From NCBI GenBank assembly GCA_948099385.1, contig CANUEZ040000191.1, positions 5,890,001 to 5,954,000 of the forward strand: 64,000 nucleotides of DNA, written 5' to 3'. Source of the stretch: Fasciola hepatica. Taxonomy: Eukaryota; Platyhelminthes; Trematoda; Plagiorchiida; Fasciolidae. A program made the translations under genes and the position numbers. Shown piece after piece: positions 39,057-52,652 of this stretch; within the stretch, counting starts at the first letter, position 1, and the number at the start of each line of letters is the position of its first letter. The notes under the pieces were generated by a model. It searched no databases. It was not told where the DNA came from and saw only the letters and a list, made by a program, of their open reading frames with translations.

Positions 39057-40331
39057 GGGCCTAAGTAAAACCAAGGCATTCCCTTATGAACAATCCACAC
39101 ACAGATTGCTCATACAATGCAATAGAGCAGTAGCAGAGTAGATTTGTATAATATGATTCTCCATGCAGCTTGTACACTGAACTGACCATTGAAAATGATG
39201 GAAGCACTGTACAGCTGTTTGATCCGCTAAGGGAATCATGAGCATTGCACATGGACAGAGCCCACACGGGGACACGAACAAGGGTTGGGGTGAACGAATG
39301 TCAGTCGAACACCCAAACCACAAGGCTATCCGATATGGGTCTGAACGCTTTGTTCAACATATACACTACATGATATAGCACAATCCCCAAATTGGCTTCG
39401 GCTTTCGCTTTCGCTTTGAACGGTAACAACCAAATTCTCGCACACCGATCCAATCCTATGTTCCATCACTTCTCTATTTATGGGCCTAAGTAAAACCAAG
39501 GCATTCCCTTATGAACAATCCCCACACAGATCGCTCATACAATGCAATAGAGCAGTAGCAGAGTAGATTTGTATAATATGATTCTCCATGCAGCTTGAAC
39601 ACTGAACTGACCATTGAAAATGATGGAAGCACTGTACAGCTGTTTGATCCGCTAAGGGAATCATGAGCATTGCACATGGACAGAGCCCACACGGAGACAC
39701 GAACGAGGGTTGGGGTGAACGAATGTCACACGAACACCCAAACCACAAGGCTATCCGATATGGGTCTCAACGCTTTGTTCAACATATACACTACATGATA
39801 TAGCACAATCCCCAAATTGGCTTCGGCTTTCGCTTTCGCTTTGAACGGTAACAACCAAATTCTCGCACACCGATCCAATCCTATGTTCCATCACTTCTCT
39901 ATTTATGGGCCTAAGTAAAACCAAGGCATTCCCTTATGAACAATCCACACACAGATTGCTCATACAATGCAATAGAGCAGTAGCAGAGTAGATTTGTATA
40001 ATATGATTCTCCATGCAGCTTGTACACTGAACTGACCATTGAAAATGATGGAAGCACTGTAGAGCTGTTTGATCCGCTAAGGGAATCATGAGCATTGCAC
40101 ATGGACAGAGCCCACACGGGGACACGAACAAGGGTTGGGGTGAACGAATGTCAGTCGAACACCCAAACCACAAGGCTATCCGATATGGGTCTGAACGCTT
40201 TGTTCAACATATACACTACATGATATAGCACAATCCCCAAATTGGCTTCGGCTTTCGCTTTCGCTTTGAACGGTAACAACCAAATTCTCGCGCACCGATC
40301 CAATCCTTTTTTCCATCAGTTCTCTATTTAT
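39057..40331 (+). repeat. Two-monomer repeat, offset 850 bp
   Basis: The copies at 39057 and 39907 share the private AGCTTGTACACTG and AATCCACACACAG (a different 2-bp extension from the usual CCCC form). They differ at CTGTACAGC against CTGTAGAGC. The intervening copy at 39482 carries ATCGCTC and GTCACACGAAC. Confidence 0.75.
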
Positions 40332-41605
40332 AGGCCTAAGTAAAACCAAGGCCTTCCCTTATGAACAATCCCCACACAGATTGCTCATACAATGCAATAG
40401 AGCAGTAGCAGAGTAGATTTGTATAATAAGATTCTCCATGTAGCTTGAACACTGAACTGACCATTGAAAATAATGTAAGCACTGTACAGCTGTTTGAGCC
40501 GCTAAGGGAATCATGAGCATTGCAAATGGACAGAGCCCACACGGGGACACGAACAAGGGTTGGGGTGAACGAATGTCAGTCGAACACCCAAACCACAAGG
40601 CTATCCCATATGGGTCTCAAAGCTTTGTTCAACATATACAATACATGATATAGCACAATCCGCAAATTGGATTCGGCTTTCGCTTTCGCTTTTAACGGTA
40701 ACAATCAAATTTTCGCACACCGATCCAATCCTATGTTCCATCACTTCTCTATTTATGGGCCTAAGTAAAACCAAGGCATTCCCTTATGAACAATCCCCAC
40801 ACAGATTGCTCATACAATGCAATAGAGCAGTAGCAGAGTAGATTTGTATAATATGATTCTCCATGCAGCTTGAACACTGAACTGACCATTGGAAATTATG
40901 GAAGCACTGTACAGCTGTTTGATCCGCTAAGGGAATCATGAGCATTGCACATGGACAGAGCCCACACGGGGACACGAACAAGGGTTGGGGTGAACGAATG
41001 TCAGTCGAACACCCAAACCACAAGGCTATCCGATATGGGTCTCAAAGCTTTGTTCAACATATACAATACATGATATAGCACAATCCCCAAATTGGCTTCG
41101 GCTTTCGTTTCGCTTTGAACGGTAACAATCAAATTCTCGCACACCGATCCAATCCTATTTTCCATCACTTCTCTATTTATGGGCCTAAGTAAAACCAAGG
41201 CATTCCCTTATGAACAATCCCCACACAGATTGCTCATACAATGCAATAGAGCAGTAGCAGAGTAGATTTGTATAATATGATTCTCCATGCAGCTTGAACA
41301 CTGAACTGACCATTGAAAATGATGGAAGCACTGTACAGCTGTTTGATCCGCTAAGGGAATCATGAGCATTGCACATGGACAGAGCCCACACGGGGACACG
41401 AACAAGGGTTGGGGTGAACGAATGTCAGTCGAACACCCAAACCACAAGGCTATCCGATATGGGTCTCAACGCTTTGTTCAACATATACAATACTTGATAT
41501 AGCACAATCCCCAAATTGGTTTCGGCTTTCGCTTTCGCTTTCAACGGTAACAACCAAATTCTCGCGCACCGATCCAATCTTATGTTCCATCACTTCTCTA
41601 TTTAT

Positions 41606-44155
41606 GGGCCTAAGTAAAACCAAGGCATTCCCTTATGAACAATCCCCACACAGATTGCTCATACAAAGCAATAGAGCAGTAGCAGAGTAGATTTGTATAA
41701 TATGATTCTCCATGCAGCTTGAACACTGAACTGACCATTGAAAATGATGGAAGCACTGTACAGCTGTTTGATGCGCTAAGGGAATCATGAGCATTGCACA
41801 TGGACAGAGCCCACACGGGGACACGAACAAGGGTTGGGGTGAACGAATGTCAGTCGAACACCCAAACCACAAGGCTATCCGATATGGGTCTCAACGCTTT
41901 GTTCAACATATACAATACATGATATAGCACAATCCCCAAATTGGCTTCGGCTTTCGCTTTCGCTTTCAACGGTAACAACCAAATTCTAGCGCACCGATCC
42001 AATCTTATGTTCCATCACTTCTCTATTTATGGGCCTAAGTAAAACCAAGGCATTCCGTTATGAACAATCCCCACACAGATTGCTCATACAATGCAATAGA
42101 GCAGTAGCAGAGTAGATTTGTATAATATGATTCTCCATGCAGCTTGAACACTGAACTGACCATTGAAAATTATGGAAGCACTGTACAGCTGTTTGATGCG
42201 CTAAGGGAATCATGAGCATTGCACATGGACAGAGCCCACACGGAGACACGAACGAGGGTTGGGGTGAACGAATGTCACACGAACACCCAAACCACAAGGC
42301 TATCCGATATGGGTCTCAACGCTTTGTTCAACATATACAATACATGATATAGCACAATCCGCAAATTGGATTCGGCTTTCGCTTTCGCTTTTACCGGTAA
42401 CAATCAAATTCTCGCACACCGATCCAATCCTATGTTCCATCACTTCTCTATTTATGGGCCTAAGTAAAACCAAGGCATTCCCTCATGAACAATCCCCACA
42501 CAGATTGCTCATACAATGCAATAGAGCAGTAGCAGAGTAGATTTGTATAATATGATTCTCCATGCAGCTTGAACACTGAACTGACCATTGGAAATTATGG
42601 AAGCACTGTACAGCTGTTTGATCCGCTAAGGGAATCATGAGCATTGCACATGGACAGAGCCCACACGGGGACACGAACAAGGGTTGGGGTGAACGAATGT
42701 CAGTCGAACACCCAAACCACAAGGCTATCCGATATGGGTCTCAAAGCTTTGTTCAACATATACAATACATGATATAGCACAATCCCCAAATTGGCTTCGG
42801 CTTTCGTTTTCGCTTTGAACGGTAACAATCAAATTCTCGCACACCGATCCAATCCTATGTTCCATCACTTCTCCATTTATGGGCCTAAGTAAAACCAAGG
42901 CATTCCCTTATGAACAATCCCCACACAGATTGCTCATACAAAGCAATAGAGCAGTAGCAGAGTAGATTTGTATAATATGATTCTCCATGCAGCTTGAACA
43001 CTGAACTGACCATTGAAAATGATGGAAGCACTGTACAGCTGTTTGATGCGCTAAGGGAATCATGAGCATTGCACATGGACAGAGCCCACACGGGGACACG
43101 AACAAGGGTTGGGGTGAACGAATGTCAGTCGAACACCCAAACCACAAGGCTATCCGATATGGGTCTCAACGCTTTGTTCAACATATACAATACATGATAT
43201 AGCACAATCCCCAAATTGGCTTCGGCTTTCGTTTTCGCTTTGAACGGTAACAATCAAATTCTCGCACACCGATCCAATCTTATGTTCCATCACTTCTCTA
43301 TTTATGGGCCTAAGTAAAACCAAGGCATTCCGTTATGAACAATCCCCACACAGATTGCTCATACAATGCAATAGAGCAGTAGCAGAGTAGATTTGTATAA
43401 TATGATTCTCCATGCAGCTTGAACACTGAACTGACCATTGAAAATGATGGAAGCACTGTACAGCTGTTTGATGCGCTAAGGGAATCATGAGCATTGCACA
43501 TGGACAGAGCCCACACGGAGACACGAACAAGGGTTGGGGTGAACGAATGTCACACGAAAACCCAAACCACAAGGCTATCCGATATGGGTCTCAACGCTTT
43601 GTTCAACATATACAATACATGATATAGCACAATCCGCAAACTGGATTCGGCTTTCGCTTTCGCTTTTACCGGTAACAATCAAATTCTCGCACACCGATCC
43701 AATCCTATGTTCCATCACTTCTCTATTTATGGGCCTAAGTAAAACCAAGGCATTCCCTTATGAACAATCCCCACACAGATTGCTCATACAATGCAATAGA
43801 GCAGTAGCAGAGTAGATTTGTATAATATGATTCTCCATGCAGCTTGAACACTGAACTGACCATTGGAAATTATGGAAGCACTGTACAGCTGTTTGATCCG
43901 CTAAGGGAATCATGAGCATTCCACATGGACAGAGCCCACACGGGGACACGAACAAGGGTTGGGGTGAACGAATGTCAGTCGAACACCCAAACCACAAGGC
44001 TATCCGATATGGGTCTGAACGCTTTGTTCAACATATACAATACATGATATAGCACAATCCCCAAATTGGCTTCGGCTTTCGCTTTCGCTTTGAACGGTAA
44101 CAATCAAATTCTCGCACACCGATCCAATCCTATGTTCCATCACTTCTCTATTTAT
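41606..44155 (+). repeat. Trimeric HOR, 1275 bp, two copies
   Basis: Monomers 41606, 42031 and 42456 correspond to 42881, 43306 and 43731. The shared markers are CATACAAAGCAATAG with TGATGCGC in the first member, CATTCCGTTATG with GTCACACGAA and CGCTTTTACCGG in the second, and CATTGGAAATTATGG in the third. Confidence 0.85.
42881..43305 (+). repeat. Reference monomer, 425-bp form
   Basis: This copy represents the longer form dominant after about 36 kb. It differs from the 423-bp form mainly by two extra bases near the start: ACAATCCCCA at 42914-42923 instead of ACAATCCACA. It also carries the right-half variants GGGTTGGGG, CAATACATGATATAG and AACAATCAAATT. The extra two bases break the frame continuity seen between 423-bp copies. 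Confidence 0.93.
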
Positions 44156-46703
44156 GGGCCTAAGTAAAACCAAGGCATTCCCTTATGAACAATCCCCACA
44201 CAGATTGCTCATACAATGCAATAGAGCAGTAGCAGAGTAGATTTGTATAATATGATTCTCCATGCAGCTTGAACACTGAACTGACCATTGAAAATGATGG
44301 AAGCACTGTACAGCTGTTTGATCCGCTAAGGCAATCATGAGCATTGCACATGGACAGAGCCCACACGGGGACACGAACAAGGGTTGGGGTGAACGAATGT
44401 CAGTCGAACACCCAAACCACAAGGCTATCCGATATGGGTCTGAACGCTTTGTTCAACATATACAATACATGATATAGCACAATCCCCAAATTGGATTCGG
44501 CTTTCGCTTTCGCTTTGAACGGTAACAACCAAATTCTCGCACACCGATCCAATCTTATGTTCCATCACTTCTCTATTTATGGGCCTAAGTAAAACCAAGG
44601 CATTCCCTTATGAACAATCCCCACACAGATTGCTCATACAATGCAATAGAGCAGTAGCAGAGTAGATTTGTATAATATGATTCTCCATGCAGCTTGAACA
44701 CTGAACTGACCATTGGAAATTATGGAAGCACTGTAGAGCTGTTTGATCCGCTAAGGGAATCATGAGCATTGCACATGGACAGAGACCACACGGGGACACG
44801 AACAAGGGTTGGGGTGAACGAATGTCAGTCGAACACCCAAACCACAAGGCTATCCGATATGGGTCTCAACGCTTTGTTCAACATATACAATACATGATAT
44901 AGCACAATCCGCAAATTGGATTCGGCTTTCGCTTTCGCTTTTACCGGTAACAATCAAATTCTCGCACACCGATCCAATCCTATGTTCCATCACTTCTCTA
45001 TTTATGGGCCTAAGTAAAACCAAGGCATTCCCTTATGAACAATCCACACAGATTGCTCATACAATGCAATAGAGCAGTAGCAGAGTAGATTTGTATAATA
45101 TGATTCTCCATGCAGCTTGAACACTGAACTGACCATTGGAAATTATGGAAGCACTGTACAGCTGTTTGATCCGCTAAGGGAATCATGAGCATTGCACATG
45201 GACAGAGCCCACACGGGGACACGAACAAGGGTTGGGGTGAACGAATGTCAGTCGAACACCCAAACCACAAGGCTATCCGATATGGGTCTCAAAGCTTTGT
45301 TCAACATATACAATACATGATATAGCACAATCCCCAAATTGGCTTCGGCTTTCGCTTTCGCTTTGAACGGTAACAATCAAATTCTCGCACACCGATCCAA
45401 TCCTATGTTCCATCACTTCTCTATTTATGGGCCTAAGTAAAACCAAGGCATTCCCTTATGAACAATCCCCACACAGATTGCTCATACAATGCAATAGAGC
45501 AGTAGCAGAGTAGATTTGTATAATATGATTCTCCATGCAGCTTGAACACTGAACTGACCATTGAAAATGATGGAAGCACTGTACAGCTGTTTGATCCGCT
45601 AAGGCAATCATGAGCATTGCACATGGACAGAGCCCACACGGGGACACGAACAAGGGTTGGGGTGAACGAATGTCAGTCGAACACCCAAACCACAAGGCTA
45701 TCCGATATGGGTCTCAACGCTTTGTTCAACATATACAATACATGATATAGCACAATCCCCAAATTGGCTTCGGCTTTCGCTTTCGCTTTGAACGGTAACA
45801 ACCAAATTCTCGCACACCGATCCAATCTTATGTTCCATCACTTCTCTATTTATGGGCCTAAGTAAAACCAAGGCATTCCCTTATGAACAATCCCCACACA
45901 GATTGCTCATACAATGCAATAGAGCAGTAGCAGAGTAGATTTGTATAATATGATTCTCCATGCAGCTTGAACACTGAACTGACCATTGGAAATTATGGAA
46001 GCACTGTAGAGCTGTTTGATCCGCTAAGGGAATCATGAGCATTGCACATGGACAGAGACCACACGGGGACACGAACAAGGGTTGGGGTGAACGAATGTCA
46101 GTCGAACACCCAAACCACAAGGCTATCCGATATGGGTCTCAACGCTTTGTTCAACATATACAATACATGATATAGCACAATCCGCAAATTGGATTCGGCT
46201 TTCGCTTTCGCTTTTAATGGTAACAATCAAATTCTCGCACACCGATCCAATCCTATTTTCCATCACTTCTCTATTTATGGGCCTTAGTAAAACCAAGGCA
46301 TTCCCTCATGAACAATCCCCACACAGATTGCTCATACAATGCAATAGAGCAGTAGCAGAGTAGATTTGTATAATATGATTCTCCATGCAGCTTGAACACT
46401 GAACTGACCATTGGAAATTATGGAAGCACTGTAGAGCTGTTTGATCCGCTAAGGGAATCATGAGCATTGCACATGGACAGAGACCACACGGGGACACGAA
46501 CAAGGGTTGGGGTGAACGAATGTCAGTCGAACACCCAAACCACAAGGCTATCCGATATGGGTCTCAACGCTTTGTTCAACATATACAATACATGATATAG
46601 CACAATCCGCAAATTGGATTCGGCTTTCGCTTTCGCTTTTAATGGTAACAATCAAATTCTCGCACACCGATCCAATCCTATTTTCCATCACTTCTCTATT
46701 TAT
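44156..46703 (+). repeat. Trimeric HOR, 1273 bp, plus an extra adjacent duplication
   Basis: Monomers 44156 and 44581 correspond to 45429 and 45854: CTAAGGCAATC, then CTGTAGAGC with GAGACCACACGG. The difference of two bases from 1275 comes from the 423-bp member at 45006. The monomer at 45854 is then duplicated at 46279 with the same TCCGCAAATTGGATTC and CGCTTTTAATGG. CATTCCCTCATG marks the start of the second copy. Confidence 0.82.
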
Positions 46704-47978
46704 GGGCCTTAGTAAAACCAAGGCATTCCCTCATGAACAATCCCCACACAGATTGCTCATACAATGCAATAGAGCAGTAGCAGAGTAGATTTGTATAATA
46801 TGATTCTCCATGCAGCTTGAACACTGAACTGACCATTGAAAATGATGGTAGCACTGTACAGCTGTTTGATGCGCTAAGGGAATCATGAGCATTGCACATG
46901 GACAGAGCCCACACGGAGACACGAACGAGGGTTGGGGTGAACGAATGTCACACGAACACCCAAACCACAAGGCTATCCGATATGGGTCTCAACGCTTTGT
47001 TCAACATATACAATACATGATATAGCACAATCCGCAAATTGGATTCGGCTTTCGCTTTGGCTTTGAACGGTAACAACCAAATTCTCGCACACCGATCCAA
47101 TCCTTTTTTCCATCAGTTCTCTATTTATAGGCCTAAGTAAAACCAAGGCATTCCCTCATGAACAATCCCCACACAGATTTCTCATACAATGCAATAGAGC
47201 AGTAGCAGAGTAGATTTGTATAATATGATTCTCCATGCAGCTTGAACACTGAACTGACCATTGAAAATTATGGAAGCACTGTACAGCTGTTTGATCCGCT
47301 GAAGGAATCATGAGCATTGCACATGGACAGAGCCCACACGGGGACACGAACAAGGGTTGGGGTGAACGAATGTCAGTCGAACACCCAAACCACAAGGCTA
47401 TCCGATATGGGTCTGAACGCTTTGTTCAACATATACAATACATGATATAGCACAATCCCCAAATTGGCTTCGGCTTTCGCTTTCGCTTTGAACGGTAACA
47501 ACCAAATTCTCGCACACCGATCCAATCCTATTTTCCATCACTTCTCTATTTATGGGCCTAAGTAAAACCAAGGCATTCCCTTATGAACAATCCCCACACA
47601 GATTGCTCATACAATGCAATAGAGCAGTAGCAGAGTAGATTTGTATAATATGATTCTCCATGCAGCTTGAACACTGAACTGACCATTGAAAATGATGGAA
47701 GCACTGTACAGCTGTTTGATCCGCTAAGGGAATCATGAGCATTCCACATGGACAGAGCCCACACGGGGACACGAACAAGGGTTGGGGTGAACGAATGTCA
47801 GTCGAACACCCAAACCACAAGGCTATCCCATATGGGTCTCAAAGCTTTGTTCAACATATACAATACATGATATAGCACAATCCGCAAATTGGATTCGGCT
47901 TTCGCTTTCGCTTTTAATGGTAACAATCAAATTCTCGCACACCGATCCAATCCTATTTTCCATCACTTCTCTATTTAT

Positions 47979-50900
47979 GGGCCTAAGTAAAACCAAGGCA
48001 TTCCCTTATGAACAATCCCCACACAGATTGCTCATACAATGCAATAGAGCAGTAGCAGAGTAGATTTGTATAATATGATTCTCCATGCAGCTTGAACACT
48101 GAACTGACCATTGGAAATTATGGAAGCACTGTACAGCTGTTTGATCCGCTAAGGGAATCATGAGCATTGCACATGGACAGAGCCCACACGGGGACACGAA
48201 CAAGGGTTGGGGTGAACGAATATCAGTCGAACACCGAAACCACAAGGCTATCCGATATGGGTCTCAACGCTTTGTTCAACATATACAATACATGATATAG
48301 CACAATCCCCAAATTGGCTTCGGCTTTCGCTTTCGCTTTGAACGGTAACAATCAAATTCTCGCACACCGATCCAATCCTATTTTCCATCACTTCTCTATT
48401 TATGGGCCTAAGTAAAACCAAGGCATTCCCTTATGAACAATCCCCACACAGATTGCTCACACAATGCAATAGAGCAGTAGCAGAGTAGATTTGTATAATA
48501 TGATTCTCCATGCAGCTTGAACACTGAACTGACCATTGAAAATGATGGAAGCACTGTACAGCTGTTTGATCCGCTAAGGGAATCATGAGCATTGCACATG
48601 GACAGAGCCCACACGGGGACACGAACAAGGGTTGGGGTGAACGAATGTCAGTCGAACACCCAAACCACAAGGCTATCCGATATGGGTCTCAACGCTTTGT
48701 TCAACATATACACTACATGATATAGCACAATCCCCAAATTGGATTCGGCTTTCGTTTCGCTTTGAACGGTAACAATCAAATTCTCGCACACCGATCCAAT
48801 CCTATTTTCCATCACTTCTCTATTTATGGGCCTAAGTAAAACCAAGGCATTCCCTCATGAACAATCCCCACACAGATTGCTCATACAATGCAATAGAGCA
48901 GTAGCAGAGTAGATTTGTATAATATGATTCTCCATGCAGCTTGAACACTGAACTGACCATTGAAAATGATGGAAGCACTGTACAGCTGTTTGATCCGCTA
49001 AGGGAATCATGAGCATTGAACATGGACAGAGCCCACACGGGGACACGAACAAGGGTTGGGGTGAACGAATGTCAGTCGAACACCCAAACCACAAGGCTAT
49101 CCGATATGGGTCTCAACGCTTTGTTCAACATATACAATACATGATATAGCACAATCCCCAAATTGGCTTCGGCTTTCGCTTTCGCTTTGAACGGTAACAA
49201 TCAAATTCTCGCACACCGATCCAATCCTATGTTCCATCACTTCTCTATTTATGGGCCTAAGTAAAACCAAGGCATTCCCTTATGAACAATCCCCACACAG
49301 ATTGCTCATACAATGCAATAGAGCAGTAGCAGAGTAGATTTGTATAATATGATTCTCCATGCAGCTTGAACACTGAACTGACCATTGAAAATGATGGAAG
49401 CACTGTACAGCTGTTTGATCCGCTAAGGCAATCATGAGCATTGCACATGGACAAAGCCCACACGGGGACACGAACAAGGGTTGGGGTGAACGATTGTCAG
49501 TCGAACACCCAAACCACAAGGCTATCCGATATGGGTCTCAAAGCTTTGTTCAACATATACAATACATGATATAGCACAATCCGCAAATTGGATTCGGCTT
49601 TCGCTTTCGCTTTTAACGGTAACAATCAAATTCTCGCACACCGATCCAATCCTATTTTCCATCACTTCTCTATTTATGGGCCTAAGTAAAACCAAGGCAT
49701 TCCCTTATGAACAATCCCCACACAGATTGCTCATACAATGCAATAGAGCAGTAGCAGAGTAGATTTGTATAATATGATTCTCCATGCAGCTTGAACACTG
49801 AACTGACCATTGAAAATGATGGGAGCACTGTAGAGCTGTTTGATCCGCTAAGGGAATCATGAGCATTGCACATGGACAGAGCCCACACGGGGACACGAAC
49901 AAGGGTTGGGGTGAACGAATGTCAGTCGAACACCCAAACCACAAGGCTATCCGATATGGGTCTCAAAGCTTTGTTCAACATATACAAAACATGATATAGC
50001 ACAATCCCCAAATTGGCTTCGGCTTTCGCTTTCGCTTTGAACGGTAACAACCAAATTCTCGCACACCGATCCAATCCTATTTTCCATCACTTCTCTATTT
50101 ATGGGCCTAAGTAAAACCAAGGCATTCCCTTATGAACAATCCCCACACAGATTGCTCATACAAAGCAATAGAGCAGTAGCAGAGTAGATTTGTATAATAT
50201 GATTCTCCATGCAGCTTGAACACTGAACTGACCATTGAAAATGATGGAAGCACTGTACAGCTGTTTGATCCGCTAAGGGAATCATGAGCATTGCACATGG
50301 ACAGAGCCCACACGGGGACACGAACAAGGGTTGGGGTGAACGATTGTCAGTCGAACACCCAAACCACAAGGCTATCCCATATGGGTCTCAAAGCTTTGTT
50401 CAACATATACAATACATGATATAGCACAATCCGCAAATTGGATTCGGCTTTCGCTTTCGCTTTTAACGGTAACAATCAAATTCTCGCACACCGATCCAAT
50501 CCTATTTTCCATCACTTCTCTATTTATGGGCCTAAGTAAAACCAAGGCATTCCCTTATGAACAATCCCCACACAGATTGCTCATACAATGCAATAGAGCA
50601 GTAGCAGAGTAGATTTGTATAATATGATTCTCCATGCAGCTTGAACACTGAACTGACCATTGAAAATGATGGGAGCACTGTAGAGCTGTTTGATCCGCTA
50701 AGGGAATCATGAGCATTGCACATGGACAGAGCCCACACGGGGACACGAACAAGGGTTGGGGTGAACGAATGTCAGTCGAACACCCAAACCACAAGGCTAT
50801 CCGATATGGGTCTCAAAGCTTTGTTCAACATATACAAAACATGATATAGCACAATCCCCAAATTGGCTTCGGCTTTCGCTTTCGCTTTGAACGGTAACAA

Positions 50901-52652
50901 CCAAATTCTCGCACACCGATCCAATCCTATTTTCCATCACTTCTCTATTTATGGGCCTAAGTAAAACCAAGGCATTCCCTTATGAACAATCCCCACACAG
51001 ATTGCTCATACAAAGCAATAGAGCAGTAGCAGAGTAGATTTGTATAATATGATTCTCCATGCAGCTTGAACACTGAACTGACCATTGAAAATGATGGAAG
51101 CACTGTACAGCTGTTTGATCCGCTAAGGGAATCATGAGCATTGCACATGGACAGAGCCCACACGGGGACACGAACAAGGGTTGGGGTGAACGATTGTCAG
51201 TCGAACACCCAAACCACAAGGCTATCCCATATGGGTCTCAAAGCTTTGTTCAACATATACAATACATGATATAGCACAATCCGCAAATTGGATTCGGCTT
51301 TCGCTTTCGCTTTTAACGGTAACAATCAAATTCTCGCACACCGATCCAATCCTATTTTCCATCACTTCTCTATTTATGGGCCTAAGTAAAACCAAGGCAT
51401 TCCCTTATGAACAATCCCCACACAGATTGCTCATACAATGCAATAGAGCAGTAGCAGAGTAGATTTGTATAATATGATTCTCCATGCAGCTTGAACACTG
51501 AACTGACCATTGGAAATTATGGAAGCACTGTACAGCTGTTTGATCCGCTAAGGGAATCATGAGCATTGCACATGGACAGAGCCCACACGGGGACACGAAC
51601 AAGGGTTGGGGTGAACGAATATCAGTCGAACACCCAAACCACAAGGCTATCCGATATGGGTCTCAACGCTTTGTTCAACATATACAATACATGATATAGC
51701 ACAATCCCCAAATTGGCTTCGGCTTTCGCTTTCGCTTTGAACGGTAACAATCAAATTCTCGCACACCGATCCAATCCTATTTTCCATCACTTCTCTATTT
51801 ATGGGCCTAAGTAAAATCAAGGCATTCCCTTATGAACAATCCCCACACAGATTGCTCACACAATGCAATAGAGCAGTAGCAGAGTAGATTTGTATAATAT
51901 GATTCTCCATGCAGCTTGAACACTGAACTGACCATTGAAAATGATGGAAGCACTGTACAGCTGTTTGATCCGCTAAGGGAATCATGAGCATTGCACATGG
52001 ACAGAGCCCACACGGGGACACGAACAAGGGTTGGGGTGAACGAATGTCAGTCGAACACCCAAACCACAAGGCTATCCGATATGGGTCTCAACGCTTTGTT
52101 CAACATATACAATACTTGATATAGCACAATCCCCAAATTGGCTTCGGCTTTCGCTTTCGCTTTGAACGGTAACAATCAAATTCTCGCACACCGATCCAAT
52201 CCTATGTTCCATCACTTCTCTATTTATGGGCCTAAGTAAAACCAAGGCATTCCCTTATGAACAATCCCCACACAGATTGCTCATACAATGCAATAGAGCA
52301 GTAGCAGAGTAGATTTGTATAATATGATTCTCCATGCAGCTTGAACACTGAACTGACCATTGAAAATGATGGAAGCACTGTACAGCTGTTTGATCCGCTA
52401 AGGCAATCATGAGCATTGCACATGGACAAAGCCCACACGGGGACACGAACAAGGGTTGGGGTGAACGATTGTCAGTCGAACACCCAAACCACAAGGCTAT
52501 CCGATATGGGTCTCAAAGCTTTGTTCAACATATACAATACATGATATAGCACAATCCGCAAATTGGATTCGGCTTTCGCTTTCGCTTTTAACGGTAACAA
52601 TCAAATTCTCGCACACCGATCCAATCCTATTTTCCATCACTTCTCTATTTAT
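47979..52652 (+). repeat. Eight- and seven-monomer long-range duplications (offsets 3399 and 2975 bp)
   Basis: The pair at 47979 and 48404 (GAATATCAGTCG, then TTGCTCACACAATGC) recurs at 51378 and 51803, 3399 bp away. The copies at 49253 and 49678 (CTAAGGCAATC with GACAAAGCCC, then GATGGGAGCACTGTAGAGC) have partners at 52228 and 52653, 2975 bp away. The one-monomer difference is the 424-bp copy at 48828, which lacks a partner between 51803 and 52228. The dimer amplification at 49678-51377 sits inside this structure. Confidence 0.8.
49678..51377 (+). repeat. Dimeric HOR, 850 bp, two copies with no difference seen
   Basis: Block 49678-50527 and block 50528-51377 appear identical by eye. The first monomer of each has GATGGGAGCACTGTAGAGC, CTCAAAGC and ACAAAACATG. 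The second has CATACAAAGCAATAG, GAACGATTGTC, CTATCCCATATG and TCCGCAAATTGG. This is the clearest sign of very recent exchange in the window, unless the assembly duplicated it. Confidence 0.88.
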
